64,000 nt of DNA from Cyclonatronum proteinivorum (GTDB lineage Bacteria; Bacteroidota; Rhodothermia; Balneolales; Cyclonatronaceae), in the NCBI RefSeq assembly GCF_003353065.1, contig NZ_CP027806.1, positions 2,438,501 to 2,502,500 of the forward strand. Direction: 5' to 3'. Below are positions 34,901 to 43,207 of this stretch, piece after piece (within the stretch, counting starts at the first letter, position 1; each line of letters starts with the position of its first letter). The position numbers were made by a program, and so were the translations under genes. The notes under the pieces were generated by a model, which made no database searches, was not told the origin of the DNA, and saw only the letters and a program-made list of their open reading frames with translations.

Positions 34901-35402
34901 CGAAATTGACCTCGGTAAACCCGCTGTCAATGAGCTGTTCGCGCAGGCTTTCCATGTCGATTTCAGTACCCTTGCTCAGGGATATGGCCGCCCCGGAAAA
35001 GGCCTGGGGCGAAATAACCTTCTCACACAGCGCCGCCGCCGAAGCGACAAGGATGTTCTCGTCGTTTTGGATGACGGCATCGAGCACCTCCGCCCGCTGC
35101 ACGAGCGTAGCCGAATCCTGAATGCTGACATCCTGATAGGGCTTGTTGTGCGAATCGGGGAAAAAGTGCAGGTTGCGCACCCCGAGCACGGCAAGATCGC
35201 CGGCGAAGTACTGCGCACGCTCCTCATCCGGGAAGATGAAAACCGCGTGCTTTACGCTCTCGGCAAGCTCCGCCCCCAAAAACGAGGACAGCGAGCCGGC
35301 ATACCCCTCAAGATGAACCGCCTGTTTTTGGGCGTAAGCTTTCAGAATGTCATTGACCGGCAACAGCTGCCGGAGCTGTCTGCGAATATGGCTGATGGCC
35401 AT
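31992..35402 (-). CDS. mfd: Transcription-repair coupling factor
   Basis: The 1136 residues have the Mfd order: a UvrB-like module (DIFPYTGDYPVRLEFFGDEI), an RNA-polymerase interaction domain (about 430-500, GDYVVHVDYGIGRFAGFQ), and the SF2 translocase with Walker A GDVGFGKTEVA near residue 590 and DEEQRFGV near 692. The TRG-containing second RecA lobe follows (LRGRVGRSNRKAF), then the C-terminal D7 domain. Mfd removes stalled RNA polymerase at lesions and recruits UvrA. The length and all motifs are normal. It is preceded by the R2 repeat island at 35.4-36.6 kb. Confidence 0.97.
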   Translation of the reverse strand: MAISHIRRQLRQLLPVNDILKAYAQKQAVHLEGYAGSLSSFLGAELAESVKHAVFIFPDEERAQYFAGDLAVLGVRNLHFFPDSHNKPYQDVSIQDSATLVQRAEVLDAVIQNDENILVASAAALCEKVISPQAFSGAAISLSKGTEIDMESLREQLIDSGFTEVNFVEKPGEMAVRGGIFDIFPYTGDYPVRLEFFGDEIDSIRQFDADSQRSVGFLNSSRIVPNTSAFRSTQRETLLNYFPEDTLYVLFNAPLCEAGAGDQLQKATEIYEAVLTQLDKQRKKGEEDLTAPPAPGELFLSAEELLKRLSGYGRVFFGDVFPDEKNIKAGFRHALGGKMQPVFNGSVKLLEQSLRELSAAGTRTFILCGNKGQQERLAELLGEPDESLNYELSLETLHEGFILQDHGLALYTDHQIFNRYHRPATKRRQPGGGISFKELKDLNIGDYVVHVDYGIGRFAGFQKIKVKDTVQEVVVLKYQEDSVLYVNVSSLYKIQKYSGKDGHQPRITKLGSGEWARKKASAKRKVKDIARELIQLYAKRKAQKAHAFPPDSYMQTEMEAAFIFEETPDQLKAIEDVKADMQREMPMDRLICGDVGFGKTEVAVRAAFKAALDGKQVALLVPTTILADQHFKTFKSRLEPFPVNVGLLSRFRTKAEQKDTIEKLKTGEIDILIGTHRITSKDVEFKNLGLLIIDEEQRFGVATKEKIKRFRASVDTLTLTATPIPRTLQYSLMGARDLSVITTPPPNRQPVQTELIGFEGERLRDAIVQEVSRGGQVFFIHNRVHNIEEMTGLVKDLVPNVKVRFAHGQMKGSELERIILDFYAHKFDVLVSTNIVESGIDIANANTIIINHADKFGLSELHQLRGRVGRSNRKAFCYLISPPFQALPEDSRKRLLALVEYSDLGSGFNIAMRDLDIRGAGDILGGEQSGFISDVGFDLYTKILNEAVRELKESEFSELFGETDPDIEYPETTVEFDEAALLPQWYVRDNVERLNLYRRLASVNQPEEIDSWSDEVQDRFGKIPEETSCLIQAARIKLLAAQLLFIKVTVRAGRVWLLCPSAESRAGQHFYAGGRLQNMIGWLQENDRKVSLAQKDQAIRIVVQEVPDMAACISLLKALNTEFAAGQRTAETVPGM

Positions 35403-35597
35403 GGGCGAAAGGAAAGTTTATTAGGGTTGGTGAAGGTGACGCAATTTTTCAGATCACGCAAAATGCCAAAAGCCGGACCTCCGAAAAATCGGAAGCCGGC
35501 TACGGGGGCTAAAACTACGGAAGTTTGGAAAACGTTGCGTTGGGGAATGAGGTGGTTTGAGATGACTTGCAGCTTTAGCTTTTTATGATAACCAAGT

Positions 35598-35890
35598 GCG
35601 TCATCTCGAACCGCGGGAAATAGCACCGAGCCTGCCGAAGCCTCAAAAAGCAGATCAACCCGGAAGCTATTCGAAGCATCATGTGAGAGATCTCCTACCT
35701 TCGATCTGCACAGGCGCTCGGGATTAAGGCAGTGTTCGGGAACCAACTTTCCAGGCGTACTCCGGCTTGGGAGATCCCTCACATGAGGCCGTAAACAATT
35801 CCTTGCTTGGCCTGTTTGCCGGGCGCTGATTCCGCTGCTGCCAAATGAGAAGCGTTCGGGATGACGCGCGGGGAGAGATGATTGGCAGGG
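35598..35890 (+). repeat. Dispersed repeat (family R2), full copy 1
   Basis: About 290 bases nearly identical to 36209-36500. It contains CATCATGTGAGAGATCTCC, CGATCTGCACAGGCGCTCGG, GGCTTGGGAGATCCCTCACA, TGCCGGGCGCTGATTCCGCT and CGTTCGGGATGACGCGCGGG. Confidence 0.9.
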
Positions 35891-36030
35891 CTCCGCTGCG
35901 CTTCGCTCAGGAGGACAGGATCGCATCGCGTGAAACGGCGCGGCTCGCCGCGCCGGGGTTTGTGGACCATGCCCCTGTCATCCTGAGCGGAGCCGGAGCG
36001 CAGCGCAGGCGGAGTCGAAGGATCTCGTAT
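35885..36030. repeat. Palindromic composite repeat (family R5), copy 2
   Basis: CTCCGCTGCGCTTCGCTCAG and CATCCTGAGCGGAGCCGGAG face each other around GCGCGGCTCGCCGCGC, as at 30437-30590. Confidence 0.75.
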
Positions 36031-36150
36031 TCCCGCTTGGGAGATCCCTCACATGAGGCCGTTAGCAATTCCTTGCTTGACCTGTTTGCCGGGCGCTGAT
36101 TCCGCTGCTGCCAAATGAGAAGCGTTCGGGATGACGCGCGGGGAGGGATT
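36030..36150 (+). repeat. Dispersed repeat (family R2), partial copy
   Basis: It starts at GCTTGGGAGATCCCTCACAT and ends in the shared GACGCGCGGGGAGGGATT strip, so only the last 40 per cent of the unit is present. The two full copies flank it. Confidence 0.85.
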
Positions 36151-36208
36151 GGGTTATTGGGACGATGCAGGAATTAGAATCTTGATTCCACCACCATCCA
36201 ACCCACCC

Positions 36209-36500
36209 CGTCATCTCGAACAGCCGGAAAGAGCACGGAGCCTGCCGAAGCCTCAATTGGCAGATTAACCCGGATACTATTCGAAGCATCATGTGAGAGA
36301 TCTCCTACCTTCGATCTGCACAGGCGCTCGGGATTAAGGCAGTGTTCGGGAACCAACCTTCCAAGCGTATTCCGGCTTGGGAGATCCCTCACATGAGGCC
36401 GTAAACAATTCCTTGCTTGGCCTGCTTACCGGGCGCTGATTCCGCTGCTGCCAAATGAGAAGCGTTCGGGATGACGCGCGGGGAGGGATGATTGGCAGGG
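36209..36500 (+). repeat. Dispersed repeat (family R2), full copy 2
   Basis: Near-identical to 35598-35890, with a few substitutions and the same orientation. Together with the partial copy and the R5 element it fills the 1.26-kb gap between mfd and the PEGA/FISUMP gene. Confidence 0.9.
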
Positions 36501-36661
36501 CGCAGCGCAGGCGGAGTCGAAGGATCTCGTATTCCGGCTTGGGAGGCTGTTACAAGTTCGCAATTGGACTGCCCTACAGTTACTTTTTACAAGTTGGCCC
36601 GAAAAAAAATCGCGACCGCGCTTCGCGCGGTTTGGTGTAAAGGGTCAAAGGGTCAAAGGGT

Positions 36662-38539
36662 CTAATCCCCGACACAACGGACAGAGAAGCCATACCCCTT
36701 GTTGCCATTGCCACGGCTCACCGAAGCATCACCATGGTCAAGAACGCGTAACCAGGCATAATCTGTACTGTCCTCGGAAGAACTCCACCAGAGGCCGTTA
36801 GAACCCAGGTTGGAGAAGGACCTAATGTTGTCGCTACGCCAACCGCCCGGGAGAGCTGAAAAGGCGCTTTCGTTTGTGGCACCCGTATTCGGGCTGCGCC
36901 AATGTTGGGTACCGGTGGATTTCAGCTTGCCGCCGGCTATATTACGGCCTCCCAAATTATCCTCAAGAATCGTCCAGTCCCGGTCGCTCGGTACCCGCCA
37001 GCCTTCAGGGCACAACCCCCTGCGGTCATTCACAGCATGCCAGTTGTACAGCTTGCCGTAGGTACGGCCATTTGATCTTCTATTCCTGTAATACGCCCAC
37101 GCACCGCTGTTCAGGCGTGTCCAATCTGTATTGCCTCTCACGTTCGGGATCGCGCTGCCATCCCGATACCGGCTTGTGTTCAGGTTTTCGGCCATCCAGC
37201 ACTGATCCCCAATACTAACCGTTCTGTAGGTGTTCCCGTCTATGTCGGTAATGGTTGTCGATCTGCAAGCGCCAATAAAGCCCTCTTCCATCAGTATGCT
37301 AACCCGCAGGGTTTCATCCAACACAATCACTATCTGCTGCTCTTCCGGCAAATGGCCTTCCGCCGTGGCGCGGAGGGTGTAGGGTCCAGCTTTCACATTG
37401 CGGAGAAGGCTTAGCCCGTTCCATTCATTTACCGTGCGACCTGTAGCATCAATCAGCTCCACACGGGCATCGCCCGGGGTAACATTAAACTGAAGGCTTC
37501 CGGTATGCGCCTGCAGGGTGATGTCCCGGCTGAGGCGTTCATTCAGGGCTATATCAATGGTTTCGGAAAGCGGCTCATAATGCTCTTTTTCGATTTCGAG
37601 GCGGTACCGACCGGGCGCAAGTTCGAGCAGGCGTTGGCCTGCGACTTCCTCCCGGTTGATTAAAACGGTTGCGTCGGCGGGGGTTACGGTCAGGGCAAGC
37701 TCCCCGATATTGCGGGTGAGGTTGACGGTAAATTCGTTGTCGCCCTCCTCCGACACGACAATGGTTCTGCTCTGACTCACAAAACCGGTCTGCGTGAGTT
37801 GCAGTGCATAGCTGCCGGGATACAGAAACAAGCCGCGCGTGCCGGAGCGGTCAATCTCCCCCCTTTCCGTGCCGTCAATCACGACCCGGGCGCCTTCCAC
37901 ATTCGAACGGATGCGCACGGGTACGATGTCGATTTCATCGAGGCGGTAATTGAACTGAATGTTGCGCTCGCTTACCTCCACGAAGTCGGAGATGGCGCGG
38001 TAGCCTTCGCGCTCGATTTGGACTTCGCGGGTACCGGCGGGCAGGGCGACGGTCTCGCCGGAGCGGATGAGTTCGCCGTCAACGGCGATTCGCGCATCGG
38101 CGGGGGTTACGTTGAAGATGACCGAAATCAGGTTTTCACTCCGGCTTTGCGGCTTGGCGGTGAATTCGACGACCTGCCGGGCCTGAAGCGGTCCCGTGCC
38201 AATACGCGTTTGCATGAAGCCGGGCGCCTCAAAGGTCAGAATTTGCGGCCTCGGCTCGATAATCACCCGGTACACCCCGATGGCCGGCTCTGACAGGTCG
38301 GCGACAATCCCGAGTGTTGAGTTGATGCGCAGGTTCGGCACGCTGCTCTCCACAATCACCGCGGCATACCGCGTGTAATCCTGAAACACCGCAACGCGGT
38401 TCGAAGCGATGCGCTCAACATCGAGGCGGCGGAGGTCTTGGGCGTGGGAGAGCTGAGGCGTGATAGACTCGGCTATGAGAAGGCTGAAAAATAAAAGTAG
38501 GGCTACGGTGCAGGAGACAGCGGAAGGCGTTGACTTCAT
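36662..38539 (-). CDS. Exported protein with four PEGA-like domains and a FISUMP domain
   Basis: The 625 residues begin with a signal peptide (to about residue 33). A lead domain is followed by four PEGA-like repeats (about 140-410) with the theme VTPADARIAVDGE...LPAGTREVQIEREGY. The C-terminal 200 residues form the Fibrobacter succinogenes major paralogous domain (FISUMP): TVSIGDQCWMAENLNTSRY, LYNWHAVNDRRGLCPEGWRV, GLWWSSSEDSTDYAWLRVL and GFSVRCVGD. PEGA domains are surface beta sandwiches, and FISUMP domains resemble C-type lectin-like folds in cell-envelope proteins. The function is not established. There is no T9SS tail, so the protein probably stays periplasmic or in the outer membrane. 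Confidence 0.88.
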   Translation of the reverse strand: MKSTPSAVSCTVALLLFFSLLIAESITPQLSHAQDLRRLDVERIASNRVAVFQDYTRYAAVIVESSVPNLRINSTLGIVADLSEPAIGVYRVIIEPRPQILTFEAPGFMQTRIGTGPLQARQVVEFTAKPQSRSENLISVIFNVTPADARIAVDGELIRSGETVALPAGTREVQIEREGYRAISDFVEVSERNIQFNYRLDEIDIVPVRIRSNVEGARVVIDGTERGEIDRSGTRGLFLYPGSYALQLTQTGFVSQSRTIVVSEEGDNEFTVNLTRNIGELALTVTPADATVLINREEVAGQRLLELAPGRYRLEIEKEHYEPLSETIDIALNERLSRDITLQAHTGSLQFNVTPGDARVELIDATGRTVNEWNGLSLLRNVKAGPYTLRATAEGHLPEEQQIVIVLDETLRVSILMEEGFIGACRSTTITDIDGNTYRTVSIGDQCWMAENLNTSRYRDGSAIPNVRGNTDWTRLNSGAWAYYRNRRSNGRTYGKLYNWHAVNDRRGLCPEGWRVPSDRDWTILEDNLGGRNIAGGKLKSTGTQHWRSPNTGATNESAFSALPGGWRSDNIRSFSNLGSNGLWWSSSEDSTDYAWLRVLDHGDASVSRGNGNKGYGFSVRCVGD

Positions 38540-39284
38540 CAGAATGAAAATTATTGAGGCGGGAGGCTGATAGACTTGTAAAAGTTGCGGGATATTCGAT
38601 AAAATACAAATTATCCAACTCTGATATTGGGAATAACTGCCTTACGGAGTGCTGTTTATTGCGATTTTAGTACAAGATATTTAGCAATTTGCTATTCAAA
38701 AGGTGGAAAGTTTTGGATCATCGGAATTGCCTGAAGTTCCTTCGAAAATATACAGGACAATCTGAACAGTGGTAAATGGCGAGAGCCCAAAGAAGCCTCC
38801 ATAAACGGCACACCTTTAATCCCGAAGGGATGTAATTTTTGTAGATATTACGTACCCGATCCTCAATAAACCCCGAAGGGTTGAAATTATTCACGATGGC
38901 CATGATGCCACCCCGTTTGGGGTTCTTGGAGGTTGATCGTCCGTTTTGGGCTACAATCATTTCACCCTTTCAAGATTGGTCGTGTTGTAGACAAACCGGC
39001 AGCCTATATTTCATTTTCGGATGTAACCAAAAATCACCCACAAGCCGCTTTTGCGTGCCCCGCGATTTTTCAGCTATCAGCGTTTTGATACGCCCCACCA
39101 AATCAGAAAAGATCGGGACGACATGCGGGAAGTTTATGCAAGCCGGAATATGAATCCTGTTTGCGTAACCATCTTCCCAGCACGTCACTCCGAAATGCGG
39201 GTAACAGCGTGGCGCTTTTTATCGCCTCAAAAACAGCTCAGCGCGGAAATTTTTCGGAGCCTTACGTGAGTGATTTCCACTGCG
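38540..39284. other. Non-coding stretch with short CCCGAAGGG-type repeats
   Basis: Between 38813 and 38980 it has AATCCCGAAGGGATG, AAACCCCGAAGGGTTGAAAT, CACCCCGTTTGGGGTTC and CTACAATCATTTCACCCTTT, the same short repeats as at 53945-54115. The rest, up to the permease gene, contains no supportable gene, although an efflux operon would normally continue here with an ATPase. Confidence 0.55.
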
Positions 39285-40457
39285 TCAATTTGAATCTGAT
39301 TCCGAATTTAGGGCTTGTTTTACTTTCAAGCGCACTACTATCCATGCGGCAGCTACCGGTATGACGGTCAGGATGAAGAGGACCCGCGCTTCCGGCAGGA
39401 TGTGCTCCCATCCGGCTCCTGCCAGCATGATGTTGCGCAGGGCTTCAAGAAAGTGCGTGAGCGGAATTACAGAGGCGGCCCAGCCGACCCAGTCCGGCAT
39501 TTGACTCAGCGGCCAGGTGAATCCGCTGATGATAAAGGCCGGGGTTGCAATCACCATGAGTACTTCCGTGGCTTTAAGCTGATTGGGGATGACTGCGCTT
39601 ACCAGAATGCCCAGTGCGGTTACGGCCAAGATGAACAGGGCGGAAATGCCATAGAGCACGGACCAGCTGCCCGCCATGGGTACGCCAAAACCGTAAAGCA
39701 TCACATGCAGGCAAAACATCCAGATCATCCAGCCCATAAACAGATAGGGCAGCGATTTCACCAGGAGAATCAGTAAGGGCGAGCGTGTTTGCCTGGTGAG
39801 CTCCCGAAAGGTGTCTTCTTCATACTCTTTGCTGAAGCTGAGCGCAAGCCCAAGGAGCATTACCTGCTGCAGAATAGTAGCCAGCAATCCCGGGTACAGG
39901 AAAATGAGATAGTTCAGCGAGGGATTGAAGCGGTTCATGGTCTGAATGCTGAACGCCTGAAACTGCTGCGAAGCCAGTTCCGCCGGAACCCCCTGTTTGC
40001 GCAAGCCTTCGATCTGCATACCGGCATTAATGGTTTCCAGGGATGTCCGGATGCCCTTAATGGCGAAATTGGCATTAACGATATTGGTTGCACTCACATC
40101 AAGGATCAGTGCGGGACTTCGCTGCATTAGCACATCCTGCTCAAAGCGTTCGGGAATGCTCACAACGGCCACAATTTCACCGCTTAGCATTTCGTGTGCA
40201 AGCATGCTGATATCAGGCACAACCCGCTGCACCGCTACATGCTGATTGTCGTCAATGGCATCAATAAGCATGCGGCTGGTTGTGGTGCTATTCATATCCA
40301 CAACGGCAACCGGAAGGTCAGTGGCTACGCCTTTATAATACACAAACCCGAAAAAGAGGCCGTAAGCCAGCGGTGCGCCAAAGAGGATCAGCACCGCTAC
40401 GTTATTTGAAAAAAAGAGGCGGAATTCCCGCGCGATGAGTGCTGCAAAACGTTTCAT
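39285..40457 (-). CDS. ABC-2 type transporter permease (YhhJ/YbhR-like)
   Basis: The 390-residue membrane protein begins MKRFAALIAREFRLFFSNNV, then one helix (about 20-42), a large extracytoplasmic domain (about 45-185) and five C-terminal helices (about 190-380, with FIISGFTWPLSQMPDWVGWA). This is the ABC-2 fold of the YbhFSR/YhhJ type, used for export of drugs or envelope compounds. It overlaps the HlyD gene upstream by 4 bases (ATGA), so the two are co-translated. No ATP-binding subunit is encoded in the operon, and only one permease is present. Confidence 0.88.
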   Translation of the reverse strand: MKRFAALIAREFRLFFSNNVAVLILFGAPLAYGLFFGFVYYKGVATDLPVAVVDMNSTTTSRMLIDAIDDNQHVAVQRVVPDISMLAHEMLSGEIVAVVSIPERFEQDVLMQRSPALILDVSATNIVNANFAIKGIRTSLETINAGMQIEGLRKQGVPAELASQQFQAFSIQTMNRFNPSLNYLIFLYPGLLATILQQVMLLGLALSFSKEYEEDTFRELTRQTRSPLLILLVKSLPYLFMGWMIWMFCLHVMLYGFGVPMAGSWSVLYGISALFILAVTALGILVSAVIPNQLKATEVLMVIATPAFIISGFTWPLSQMPDWVGWAASVIPLTHFLEALRNIMLAGAGWEHILPEARVLFILTVIPVAAAWIVVRLKVKQALNSESDSN

Positions 40458-41455
40458 GCGTCTTCCCCTTCCGGATACAGGATGACCTGCGCGCCGTTAC
40501 CGGGCAGCTGCTCCAGAAGTGCAGTATCCGGGCGCATTCGGATTTCAAACCATTGCTCCTCGAAACTACTGTTGGGAAAAGCGGCCGAACGTACCGCATA
40601 GCCGGGCAATACCCTGCGGCTCAGTACCCGGAACTGACCTTCCGCACCATTGGCCGAAATTTTTCCGTGTATGCTCACGCCTTCCTGAAAATGTGAAAGT
40701 TCAGATTCCGGTACAGATAAGCGGATATATACCTGATCCGGCAGGTAGCCGCTGATGAGCGTATATCCCTGTGGGGCGAGCTCCCCCCTGCGCAGGTTAA
40801 CCGATTCAATATGTACCGCATCAGCTGTTCGGATGAAGCGTTCTTCATAAAGTCCGCGCAATTCATGCAGCGTAGCCTCAGTCCGCTGCAGATCGCCCTG
40901 TGCCATGCTGATTTTCTCCTGCCGCGTACCGGCCATGAGGTCTTCAAACAGTAGGGCTGCCGCCTGCTTCTGTGCTGCTGCGGCCTGATACCGGGCCTGC
41001 ATCTCGTCGAAATCCTGTGCGGCAATGAGCGAATCAGAATACAGGGCTGAGATCCTGTCCAGGCTGCGTTTGGCCAGCTGATACTGTGCTTCGGCAGCTT
41101 CCAGTGAGGCCCGTGCCCGGCCGGTGTCAAAGGCTGAGGGACCATTCAGCGCCAGTTCATATTGGGCCTGTGCAGCTCCAACAGCGCCTTCTGCCTGACT
41201 TATTTTTGCTTCGAGTTCAGGGAAGTCAAGCGTCATCAGCAAACTTCCGGCAGGCATCAGCTGACCTTCATGTGCATGCACTTCAAGTACGCGGCCCGGC
41301 ACTTTGGTTGTAAAATGGAGGGTTTCGGCAACCACACGCGCGGGATAGCCGGGCTGAAGCGGTTGTGCACGCTGCTGAATGGCAAACCATGCGATGACAG
41401 CCATAAGAAGAAGGGAAACAGCGCCGATCAGGGCTAAGAGTTTAAGGTCTTTCAT
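40454..41455 (-). CDS. HlyD-family periplasmic adaptor (YbhG-like)
   Basis: The 333 residues have an N-terminal membrane anchor (about 6-27), a biotinyl-lipoyl-like half (VPGRVLEVHAHEGQLMPAGS), a long alpha-helical hairpin (about 80-190, Ala/Gln/Glu-rich coiled coil), and beta-barrel and membrane-proximal parts (VYIRLSVPESELSHFQEGV). Such adaptors join an inner-membrane pump to TolC. It sits between TolC (24-base gap) and the ABC-2 permease (4-base overlap). Confidence 0.9.
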   Translation of the reverse strand: MKDLKLLALIGAVSLLLMAVIAWFAIQQRAQPLQPGYPARVVAETLHFTTKVPGRVLEVHAHEGQLMPAGSLLMTLDFPELEAKISQAEGAVGAAQAQYELALNGPSAFDTGRARASLEAAEAQYQLAKRSLDRISALYSDSLIAAQDFDEMQARYQAAAAQKQAAALLFEDLMAGTRQEKISMAQGDLQRTEATLHELRGLYEERFIRTADAVHIESVNLRRGELAPQGYTLISGYLPDQVYIRLSVPESELSHFQEGVSIHGKISANGAEGQFRVLSRRVLPGYAVRSAAFPNSSFEEQWFEIRMRPDTALLEQLPGNGAQVILYPEGEDA

Positions 41456-41478
41456 TGATTTGATGGGTGAAAAAATTG

Positions 41479-42942
41479 TCAGTTAAAATTGGATGATGCG
41501 GAGGAGCTCAAAAAAGGCGCTGCATGAAGCTGACCGCTTGCTTTTTGAACCTTCATGCGGGCACGGCTGAGGGCATAGGCTGCCTGTTCACGCCGGAGCT
41601 GTGCCTGCTGATAATCGGTTTCGGCCTGCAACCGCTCGCCGGCGTCCCCAAGACCGAGCTCGTAGCGCCGAACAGCCAGACCCAGCATGACTTCCGCTTC
41701 GGCGACCATTTCATGAGCAGTTTCATAGCGGCGCTGTGCAACATTTCGCTCAATCATCGCTTGCTGAAGCTGCAGCTGCAGGCCGTCAGCCGCAAGATTC
41801 CGCTGTTCTCTGCTGATGCTGAGCTGCTGTTGGGCCATTTGAAGCTCACGGGTGGTATGGCCACGGTTGAAAATATTCCAACGCAGCCCCGCTCCTGCGG
41901 CCCAGACCGGATCAAGCAGACTGAGATCGTTTTCGTAAAGCTCCCGGTGAAAGAAAGCATAAGCCGTTGGCAGATACGCGCCACGCCGTGCTTTTACGAG
42001 CTCTTCTCCGGCCTGCACCGAAGCATTCAGGGCCTGCCATTCAGGACGAAGCTGCCAAACCTCCGCATTGCTGTCAAAAAGTTCTTCGTCTTCACCGAAC
42101 AGCAGCGCTGCCGCATCAGATGAGGGGCTGACTGCAGCAAAACGGGATACCGGCAGTCCTGTCAGTAGACTTAGCTGTTCATGTGTAAGCTGAAGTGCAC
42201 CTTCGAGTTCAGTCAGCTGATCCGTAAGTTGTTGCCGAAAAAGGCGGAGCTGCGTGAGGTCATAGTAGGGAATCAGGCCTTCCTCCCAGGCTTTCAGAGC
42301 ACGCTCCTGCTCAAAATCCATCCGGGCAAGCCCGTCACTAACAACCTGTACCGACTGCTGAATGAGCGCAACGCGATCCCAGGCTTCGGTCACTTCCACA
42401 ATCAGAGCTGTTTTGGCAGCTTCCGCCTGATGCACGGTCGCTATTCGCCCCTGCTCTGCTGCGCGCGCGGCATAAAGCACTTCTCCGCCGGTAAGCAACA
42501 CCTGCTCCACCTGCAGACTTGCCCGAAAGTAACGGTCTGACTGCAGCTGAACATCAGGCAGGTCCGGGGCAATGATTAATCCCGGAACCGGTTCAAATTG
42601 GATATCCGGCAGCGTAATGCCAATCGTTTCATTCAAAAAGGTGTAACGGGCTTCAAGACTTGCTTTTGGCAGATACGTCTGATACGCCTTTTTGCGCCTG
42701 AGCTCCGCTATTTCTGTTTTATGCCTGTACATGGCAAGCTCCGGATAATTGGCCAAAGCAGCCGCAAGGGCTTCCTGCAGGTTAACAGCTGATGCTTCTG
42801 TGACTGCTGCTCCTGAGTCAGGGCTATACCCCGCTCCGGTTCCGGTCTGGCCTGAAGCTTCAGTTGATATCACAGCGAAACACAGCACCCTTAAGAGCAC
42901 ACCGCTCACTTTGAGGGTTTTGTGAAATAAGTCTGATTTCAT
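41479..42942 (-). CDS. TolC-family outer-membrane efflux protein
   Basis: I chose the ATG at 42942 (MKSDLFHKTLKVSGVLLRVL), because it starts a clean signal peptide; an ATG 20 codons upstream would place the start inside the region next to the operators. The remaining 487 residues show the two OEP repeats of TolC proteins (NLQEALAAALANYPELAMYR and AGEELVKARRGAYLPTAYAF), which build an outer-membrane barrel and a periplasmic tunnel. It is the first gene of the tolC-hlyD-permease operon and diverges from the TetR gene at 43208. Confidence 0.9.
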   Translation of the reverse strand: MKSDLFHKTLKVSGVLLRVLCFAVISTEASGQTGTGAGYSPDSGAAVTEASAVNLQEALAAALANYPELAMYRHKTEIAELRRKKAYQTYLPKASLEARYTFLNETIGITLPDIQFEPVPGLIIAPDLPDVQLQSDRYFRASLQVEQVLLTGGEVLYAARAAEQGRIATVHQAEAAKTALIVEVTEAWDRVALIQQSVQVVSDGLARMDFEQERALKAWEEGLIPYYDLTQLRLFRQQLTDQLTELEGALQLTHEQLSLLTGLPVSRFAAVSPSSDAAALLFGEDEELFDSNAEVWQLRPEWQALNASVQAGEELVKARRGAYLPTAYAFFHRELYENDLSLLDPVWAAGAGLRWNIFNRGHTTRELQMAQQQLSISREQRNLAADGLQLQLQQAMIERNVAQRRYETAHEMVAEAEVMLGLAVRRYELGLGDAGERLQAETDYQQAQLRREQAAYALSRARMKVQKASGQLHAAPFLSSSASSNFN

Positions 42943-43005
42943 TGAATCAGTATTTTGAGTGTTTTGGGATGATATTTTTGGACTGCATTGGTGCGCACCC
43001 AAAAA

Positions 43006-43020
43006 TAGAATGATGTTCTA
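43006..43020. promoter_or_regulatory. TetR operator 1: TAGAA-N5-TTCTA
   Basis: TAGAATGATGTTCTA, 15 bp with perfect outer arms, 64 bases upstream of the tolC start. Confidence 0.7.
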
Positions 43021-43028
43021 CTTAAAGG

Positions 43029-43043
43029 TAGAACAATATTCTA
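43029..43043. promoter_or_regulatory. TetR operator 2: TAGAA-N5-TTCTA
   Basis: TAGAACAATATTCTA, centred 23 bases from operator 1, so about two helical turns on the same face. Confidence 0.7.
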
Positions 43044-43174
43044 TGCTTGGTCAAGAGCTGCCAAAAGTTTCTTCAAATACTCATATCTGATATTAAATCA
43101 GTTGTTTAAGATTGATTTAAATCGCTACCCTTTATAATTCTTTGCTTTGGATTTCTCCGAATGAGCGGTATATT

Positions 43175-43189
43175 TAGAATAATATTCTA
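43175..43189. promoter_or_regulatory. TetR operator 3: TAGAATAATATTCTA
   Basis: A perfect 15-bp palindrome 19 bases upstream of the TetR start codon, suiting autorepression. The three sites have the same TAGAA-N5-TTCTA pattern and bracket the divergent promoters. Confidence 0.75.
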
Positions 43190-43207
43190 TTCTTTAATTA
43201 AGCTGAA

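Noticed and set aside
32121-35588. 1155-residue open frame on the plus strand
   Set aside because: It is the exact antisense of mfd in a GC-rich region and has no family motifs.
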